A stretch of 64,000 nucleotides of DNA from Hypholoma sublateritium FD-334 SS-4 (taxonomy: Eukaryota > Basidiomycota > Agaricomycetes > Agaricales > Strophariaceae), in NCBI GenBank assembly GCA_000827495.1, contig KN817519.1, positions 16,462 to 80,461 on the forward strand, given 5' to 3'. The notes under the pieces were generated by a model. The model was not told the origin of the DNA. It did no database searches and saw nothing but the letters and a program-made list of their open reading frames with translations. Below are positions 56,168 to 64,000 of the stretch, in pieces. Numbering within the stretch: position 1 is the first letter of the stretch; each line of letters opens with the position of its first letter. The position numbers and the translations under genes are program-made.

Positions 56168-59100
56168 ATGTTTACTCGTCGCGCGTCGTTACTCACACGA
56201 ACACCACCGAAGTTCGCAATGGGCAGACAACAGACGCTAGGTCCACTGCCACCGCTACCTCTCCGTGCATGCTCTAATATTCCACCAGGTAAATTCTTTG
56301 AAATGCCAAAATCCCTGAAAGCACCACCGCAACAGTCGAGTCTGCAGGAGATGTGGGGAAAGAAGAAGGAGCCCAAAGTCGAGCCCAAGGTCGAGCCCAA
56401 AATCGAGCCCAAAATCGAACCCAAAATAGAGCCGGACGCGATGGAAGTCGACGTTCCCGCAGAAACGACAGCGAGACCCAGCAAGGCGCCTTCCCCAACA
56501 GAAGTACCAGCGCCCGTCGCAGTGAAGGTCGAAAGTTCCAAGCGCAAAGAAAGCATTGCAGAAACATCGAGTACGTTCTCCGACGCGTCCTCATATGCAT
56601 ACTGAAACGACGCGTCCACAGACTCGGCGAAACTAAAGAAACGCAGAATAATAGAGTCAGATGATGAATTTGATCCTAATGAAACCGTCGGTGCGTCAAC
56701 TTGATGGTGCCCTCGACGCGTGCGTTCCAGAGCTAAGCATGCCACAGGAAAGATACAGTCGGCATCTACAAGTCCTGCGCCCCAAAAGCCCTCCTCCAAA
56801 GTACCTATCAAAGCATCCAAGACACCTAGCTCACCTCCCCGCTCGCCAAAAGCGAAAGGTAAAGAGAAAGCAAAGACGAAACCCACACTTTCCAAAGCAG
56901 CGCCTGTCGAAGAAGAGGAGGAGGAGGAAGAAGCGGCGCTGAGTGACGGAGAAGATGAAGTGGACGCTGATGAGTCAGAGGAGGAGCTAGAGGCGCTGGC
57001 TACTGATAAGGTTGCTACTACGAAAAGGTAAGTGTCTTGCATGTATGAGAGGTTGGAGCCTAATATATTGCACTTGGCCAGCGCCCAGTTTGCCCTATCC
57101 TTCAAGCAAGACGTGGACATTGAAGGCGGCTGGAAAGTCGGTGAACCGTGGGTAACCTCTTTCTGCGTGTATGGACTTATTCTAATATACCTTAGTGTCC
57201 CATATTCAGCGTTAACCAAAGCGTTCTCTTTGATTGAGGCAACAACCAAACGGTTGGAGAAGACAGCCATTCTCACTTCCTTCTTATTATTGGTTATTCA
57301 ACGCAGCGCCAAAGATGATCCTAAATCCCTCCTTCAGTCCGTATACCTATGCATTAACAGGGTGAGTCCATTTGTTTGGATCCACCTCAGCCATTTAACA
57401 TGATTATCACTGTAGTTGAGTCCGGATTATATTGGAGTAGAGCTTGGAATTGGCGAAAGTCTGCTTGTCAAGGCCATTGGCGAATCCACGGGGCGTAATA
57501 TATCCCTCATCAAGGCTGACCTAAAGAAAGAAGGCGACTTGGGACTTGTTGCAATGGTACCGCTATATTAACCTACTTTGGTTTGCACAGAATGACTGAA
57601 CTTGAACCTCCCAGAACTCTAAAAACAGCCAGAAGACATTGTTCAAGCCTAAGCCTCTTACTGTGCCTTTCGTATTCTCAAAACTGCGCGACATTGCACT
57701 GTCTGCTGGGCACTCAGTAATTGGCCCTTTCCAAATTCCAAAGATAGAAGCTGACCCTCGTCGCAGTCGCAGGCAAAGAAGGTTTCTATCATCACAAAAC
57801 TTCTAGCAGCTTGTCAAGACTTCGAGGCGAAATACATTGTTCGAAGTCTGGAAGGAAAATTGCGCATAGGAAACGCCGAACGCTCGGTTCTCGTCTCATT
57901 GGCCCATGCTGCTGTTCTGGCAGAGCGAGAACGCTGTAAGTGCGTACTACCTCCTTTGGAACATCTCTCACCAGATACGTCCAGCTGGCAAGAAGTGGTC
58001 CACTGAGCAGCTCGCTACTCGACTTGAAGAAGGCGCCAACGTCATCAAATCCGTTTATAGGTGCGCACTTCACCATATACTATTCTTATGCATCGGCTTT
58101 AACAGCGTTTCATTAGTGAACTGCCTACCTATGATGAAGTAATCCCAGCCTTGCTCGAAGTCGGTATTGACGGTCTGCGCGAAAAATGCAAACTTACTCC
58201 TGGCGTACCTCTCAAACCCATGTTGGCCAAGCCCACTAAAGCCATAGGCGAAGTTTTAGACCGATTCGAGAACAAGCGGTTCACCTGCGAATACAAATAC
58301 GATGGAGAAAGAGCCCAGGTACGCAGCCAATCTGAAATTTTCATACATCTGCTCCCTAACATCATCTCAGGTTCATAAACTTGAAGACGGCACCGTGTGC
58401 GTTTTCAGTCGAAATTCTGAAGATATGAGCAAGAAATATCCCGACTTGGTCGAACAACTCCCAAAAGTAAGAATCAGCCCGATTCGCAAATGCTTCCCTG
58501 CCCTGACACGTCTCCAGTGCATCAAAGAATCAACCAAATCGTTTGTTCTCGATGCAGAGGCCGTCGCGATCGATCGCGAGACGGGAAAGTTGATGCCTTT
58601 TCAAGAGCTCAGTAAGCGAAAGCGTAAAGATGTCAGAGTTGAGGACATCAAAGTGCGCGTCTGCCTCTTCGCGTTCGACCTGTTGTACCTAAACGGCGAG
58701 GTAATTGACCTGTCCCCCCATTAAAATTTCTACTCATCGTAGTTGCACAGCCATTACTGCAGCAGTCTTTGATCGACCGGCGTGCGCTCTTGCGCGACCA
58801 TTTCATACCTGTCCCGGGAGAATTCGAGTTTGCGAAATCAAACGATGGCGAAACGACCGATGAAATCCAGACGTTCCTCGAAGAAAGTGTCAAGGATGGA
58901 TGTGAAGGTCTTATGGTCAAAATGTTGGACACCGATGCTAGCTTCTACGAGCCCAGTCGCCGCAGTGTAAATTGGCTGAAGGTAATAATCGAAATGCCGT
59001 CCAAACATATAAACTCATCTATTTTTGCAGCTCAAGAAAGATTATCTTGCCGGGGTCGGCGATTCGCTCGATCTCGTCGTCGTAGGCGGCTATTATGGCA

Positions 59101-59663
59101 AAGGCAAGCGAACAAACGTGTACGGCGCATTCCTGTTGGCGTGTTACGACAGTGACTCCGAAGAATTCCAGACGATCTGCAAGATCGGCACGGGGTTCAG
59201 CGAGGAAGTGCTGCAGACGCACTACGACGAACTCAAGCCTCTGGAACTTGAGAAACCGCGCAGGGACATCAAGGTTGGCGGCGCAAAGCCCGACATCTGG
59301 TTCGAACCCAAGGTCGTCTGGGAAGTGCTCACTGCCGATCTGAGTCTGAGCCCCATCTACACTGCAGCGCAAGGCCTGGTACGAATGATCACGTTCCCAC
59401 TGCTCAATTATGCTGATCCGTGTTCGTGCGGCAGATTGAAGATAGAGGCGTTTCCCTGCGTTTCCCGCGGTACCTTCGGATACGCGATGACAAGTCAGCG
59501 GCAGACGCTACCGGACCAGAGCAGGTGCGTAGCTAAATGTGGAGCAACAGCCGACGGATAAAACTAATTCGAGCAGATCGCAGAAATGTACGAGCGACAG
59601 GCGCTCTCACAAACTAAAGGGAAGAGCAAGAAGGGTGGGGACGCTGACGACGGGTTTTGGTGA
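56168..59663 (+). CDS. cdc9: ATP-dependent DNA ligase I (Cdc9)
   Basis: [20 protein letters not shown] (56168) is a likely mitochondrial presequence. A downstream Met precedes [20 protein letters not shown], where QSSLQEMW resembles a PCNA-interacting box, so two isoforms from alternative starts are plausible, as in yeast Cdc9. Five tandem K-x-E-P units ([19 protein letters not shown]) and an acidic stretch follow. The conserved core has [20 protein letters not shown], the nucleotidyl-transfer Lys in YKYDGERAQ (Lys codon 58295-58297), [45 protein letters not shown] and [20 protein letters not shown]. The OB-fold segment [20 protein letters not shown] leads to GISLRFPRFLRIRDDK. Ends DADDGFW at 59663. 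Seals Okazaki fragments and repair nicks. About thirteen exons. Confidence 0.95.
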
Positions 59664-59768
59664 AACCCAGCGTCCATTTAGGCATCTCTATATATCATTG
59701 TAAATATTATTAAGTGACTGGCCAGGATAAGGTTCGGTTGGGTGAACGCCGGCGGCAGCTGAGATGCT

Positions 59769-60382
59769 TTAGCTGGCCTTTTTGGAGTCTTCATGGGCTT
59801 TGATTGCCTGGGTAACAGGTCCGTCAGATGAGGCCTCTTGAGCAGCCTCGAGCTTCTTTTCACGGCCACCCCGGTGCCAGTAGTTTACGAAGCGTATTTC
59901 CTGGAGAGATTGAGCGGAGGCGTTGGTGGCATGGCAGGCGAAAAGCAAGTAATTCCGGGGCTGGACCATCCAAGCTGTTACATACATGTAAGAGAGTGAA
60001 TTAGCTCAATAACATTGAGAACACGCACCAAAGCGCATGAACACAAAGCTAGAAGAATGTGAGCAGGGTACGGCCGCACACGAGGAAGGAGGATGGCTGC
60101 TTACGAATAGCAGGCAAGGGCAGTGGTCATGGTCCCTGAAATCATTTCCTCATCCTTCTTCAGGTCAGCAAGGGCTGCGAGAGGCAGACCCCAATTTGCG
60201 ACCTAATATGCAGTGTTACAGGAGCCGACACCAGGTGAGATGTGTAACGTACTGGACCCCAAAAATGGGTACCTAGGCGGGAGGGTGAGCTGTGAATACG
60301 TGTAATGAGATGAAATTGGCGCACTGAAGAAGTATTCCCGGGCTTTGGGGGACTTTATCCAGTTGAAGAAGGTAGAGGCCAT
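59769..60382 (-). CDS. mpc1: Mitochondrial pyruvate carrier subunit 1
   Basis: Starts [20 protein letters not shown] at 60382; introns join [58 protein letters not shown] and [20 protein letters not shown], all diagnostic of the MPC1 family (THFWGPVANW, MRFAWMV.PRN). The C-terminus is a charged tail ending AHEDSKKAS at 59769. Length after splicing is about 155 residues, slightly longer than usual because of the tail. Forms a heterodimer with MPC2 in the inner mitochondrial membrane to import pyruvate. Divergent from the 60502 gene with only about 120 bp between start codons, so a shared promoter is likely. Confidence 0.93.
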
Positions 60383-60501
60383 GGGGGCAGGATGATAGGT
60401 TGATGTCAATAATATTATTCGGTGTCGAGGAGGCGGGGTCACGTGTGGTCCTGATATAATTACATGGTGTGGCGTACGGGCGGTGCTCACCTCCGTCTAC
60501 G

Positions 60502-61953
60502 ATGCAGCAACAGCCCTACGGAAACTATGCCCCCTACTACAACGGCTACCAGCAATACTCGACGCCATACATGGGCTCCAACCCGCCAGCTAACGGATAT
60601 CCGCCGTTCTACGGCCCACCGCTGTCCCAGCAGCCTCCGCCGGCGCCGCACACTAATAATCCCCCGGCTCCGGCGCCCTATAGCTTCGACGCAGCCGCAT
60701 ATGACCTCAAGCCCAATGCCAGCACCTCTAAGCCCTCTCGCGCGCATCGCAGGTCATCGACAGTCCCCGCTTCCGCATCAGCGCCCTTGAAATCCGCGAT
60801 GAAGAAGACAGTGAACGCGTTCACCCAGGCCGAGGCTACCATCGGGCGGCAGCTCACCAATCCTTTCCATAACCCCGCGACGTCCAACCCATACCCTTCG
60901 CAACCCCCAGGAATGCAGATGCCGCGGCCCCGCGTATACTCAAACCCAGCGAATCCACAAAACATGAGAGACGATCCCCATGACTTGGACACCCAGGAGC
61001 CTATCGCGTGTATGTACCCCTAATATTCGTCCCGAGTATATTCCATCCAATTACTATGCTCCAGACCATATGCTGGTGTCGTTTCATGGCTACAATGAAC
61101 TCCGCATCGAACATGTTATGAAAAAAGCCTTGGACGATCTACGCAGTTTCATCTGGCCGCTATGGACAGAAGGCATCGAATCAGATATCGTCCAGGCAAA
61201 CAACTGCATCGTGAAATTCAGAAACAATCCTTGGGACATGGGCGGTCCAAACATCAGACAGCGAGTCATGTCCGCTATCTACATTCATATATGGCCGCGC
61301 TAAAACCACGCTATCGTCCAGAGCGTACCAGTTAATCATTGCGTTCTTCCGTTTGTTCCAGGACAAGGTTCGTTTAGTGCCTTCATGCCCGCTTCTCATC
61401 TCATTTGCGATCTCTAGGGTTACTCATTCCAGACATCAGTGAATATTTCGACTGCGGTTAGATCCCATTCACTTTCCGTCCGGTGGCCGCTTGACAAATT
61501 GTATCACCAGACTCCGAGGCTCATTTTCCAAGTGACTCAACCGGACCCGCACGCATGTTTTTTCATCGCCTATTTTGACCACGATGGCAGTCGCTTTACC
61601 TTAATTGATGCACCAACCCAGACCGAACTATCCTTCGTCGGTCGTTTGCGCGAGGCTTTCTCCGCCAGGGCCCTCAACGTCAAACCAACGGAAGACAATG
61701 TTCGCGTGGTAGAGGTAAAGAAGAGACCCAACAGCAGCAGTAAGTGGCCGTGATTTAACTAAACCTAGAAATTTTGACGCGATTGTTAATAGTCCCGGAA
61801 GTGGAACCGTCTGTTTTATTTGTCGAAATCTTGAAGACACTCAATCTTCTGGGCTTCCAGCTCGACGCCTCCCTCTCATTCGGGCGCAAAGGCACTCTGG
61901 GACTGCGCTCTCCACGAGAACTACTTGTTTTCAAGGGCCAAATTCCTAGGTAA
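60502..61953 (+). CDS. Conserved Agaricomycete-type hypothetical protein
   Basis: MQQQPYGNYAPYYNGYQQYS opens a 165-residue Pro/Tyr/Gln/Ser-rich, presumably disordered N-terminus with PPPAPHTNNPPAPAPYSF and RAHRRSSTVPAS. The later exons encode a compact folded part: MLVSFHGYNELRIEHVMKKA, LDDLRSFIWPLWTEGIESDI, CIVKFRNNPWDMGG, LIFQVTQPDPHACFFIAYFD, VPEVEPSVLFVEILKTLNLL and a C-terminus ending LLVFKGQIPR at 61953. The alternating strands and helices suggest a small alpha/beta domain I cannot name. About six exons. No membrane segment is evident. Divergent promoter shared with mpc1. Confidence 0.75.
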
Positions 61954-62163
61954 CATTATTTACCAGCATCCACACCAGTAAGTTGAGGTCGTATAGACCT
62001 GTCGGTTGTGATTCGCGGCGTAGAATATGTAAGAACACTAATAGTCATGTAGACGATCCTTGTAACTCGAGCATTTCCTTCCTTCTGTCCTGGTATTTGT
62101 ATACTCTGCTCTATATACCAATCCTGTATACATGTACATATATCTCGGTGTTTAGATACTTAT

Positions 62164-63095
<932 letters not shown>

Positions 63096-63363
63096 TGAGC
63101 GACGAGAGCCTAGTGTGCGATAAGAAGGACGGAGTAGCGCAGCAATGCGCGGTAGTCTTGACGGTATGGAAAACAGGTTGAGCGGTATTATATAAAGTGG
63201 AAGTAAATATAAGTGGTGCCAGATCTGTAGAACAGGCTGAATTCTAATGCCTCCTCGTCCGACGCAATTGGCGTTGATCCCATCAGTTGCCGTAAACCTC
63301 GAACATACATATATCGCATTTCTAATTCTTCATACCGGACAGCATGTATTGAAGTACAGGCAA

Positions 63364-64000
63364 TCAAACAATGGCGATGATAACTGGCTCATAAGCATCC
63401 TTTTGCTCAAGCTGAATTAAGTTTTTTGTAGCAAGAACTAAAAATAATAGGAGCCGATTATGTGCTTCAGCGACAAGTTCGCAGATACATACTCACCTAA
63501 GCAATGATAGAACGCAGCGGCCGCAACATGACGAGTGCTGGTCATCTTTGGGACGACCACCTCAAAGGTCAGGCGTTTGTCACCAGGGAGAGTCTGGTGT
63601 TGCATTTTGGCATATCTAAAATCCAAGTCAGTAGTCCCATTCAAACATACGTTCTGACGACAGACTCTAGGAAATTAAAAGAGTTTCGTTCCAGGGTAAT
63701 CAAATTGAGGTCTGACTTCTGAGTGTCCTGCTGCGTGTCCTCCGGAACGAGTGGCGCATTGTCAACTAAATGTTGATTAGCATGCACGGAAATACCGCTT
63801 CATTGGGAGTGTTTGTATTACCGTCGAACGCAAAGTCCTCGCCGAAAATCTGGACATTTCTCCCGGCGGCCGTAGGCGAGAGTCCTACCGTTGTAATTTG
63901 AGAGGGTAAACTCCCCCTCATACTCGCGGCCAGAGGACTGTCGCGGCGGCTCAGTGAGCTACTGCGCATCCTGATATCGACTGGAGCCACGGCCTGCTCG
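63364..64000 (-). CDS. Alpha-kleisin (Rad21/Rec8-type cohesin subunit), 3' part only
   Basis: Only the last exons are inside the window. The exon at the window edge encodes SSLSRRDSPLAASMRGSLPS and FGEDFAFDG; the next reads DNAPLVPEDTQQDTQKSDLN and LERNSFNFLE. The final two carry the winged-helix C-domain: LPGDKRLTFEVVVPKMTSTR, HVAAAAFYHCLVLATKNLIQ and LEQKDAYEPVIIAIV, ending at 63364. This C-terminal domain of Rad21/Scc1/Rec8 closes the cohesin ring on the Smc1 head. Whether it is mitotic Rad21 or meiotic Rec8 cannot be decided without the N-terminus. Introns near 63453, 63630 and 63780 are 35-60 nt. Confidence 0.8.

Overview
The window is nuclear DNA of a basidiomycete fungus, almost certainly an Agaricomycete. 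Evidence: dense genes on both strands, nearly all split by 45-60 nt GT-AG introns; fungal housekeeping orthologues (Prp16, Yju2, Dot1, DNA ligase I, Ppz phosphatase, IPP isomerase); and families typical of mushroom genomes (alpha-kinases, TRANK1-like UvrD helicases, DDE integrases with the c-integrase layout). No tRNA, rRNA, CRISPR array or bacterial-style operon was recognised. Exon junctions were read by eye from splice signals and protein continuity. Layout: 1-3250 is repeat-rich (a ~204-bp tandem repeat and a Gag-like ORF). 3259-12995 carries, on the minus strand, an ABC half-transporter, a Sel1-repeat protein only 9 nt upstream of it, and the splicing helicase Prp16. 13844-14770 is an unrecognised gene, followed by a gene-free GC-rich block (14.9-16.7 kb). 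22.1-33 kb holds mitoribosomal mL38, a FYVE protein, a hypothetical gene, Dot1, Yju2 and a PHD-finger protein. 33-42 kb is one giant UvrD/TRANK1-like helicase gene. 42.6-64 kb holds a GT31-like glycosyltransferase, a GST-like protein, Sgt1, DHFR, bL36m, a DMT-type transporter, Ppz phosphatase, RPS11, a Cys-rich hypothetical, DNA ligase I, MPC1, a hypothetical, IPP isomerase and the 3' end of an alpha-kleisin gene. The main discovery candidate lies at 16692-21996, inserted at the edge of the GC-rich block. It is a compact (~5.3 kb) mobile element bounded by 309-bp terminal inverted repeats that differ at only two positions and by a 6-bp direct repeat (GCCGAG) that looks like a target-site duplication. 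Inside are two intron-containing genes transcribed outward from a shared central promoter region: a retroviral/Polinton-type (rve-like) DDE integrase and an atypical alpha-kinase with N-terminal Cys-rich motifs. The kinase stop codon lies 2 bp inside the TIR. Each TIR carries an AATAAA motif correctly oriented for the transcript running into it. No reverse transcriptase, DNA polymerase B, capsid or protease gene is present, so this is neither an LTR element nor a complete Polinton. It appears to be a young integrase-TIR transposon carrying a signalling kinase as cargo.
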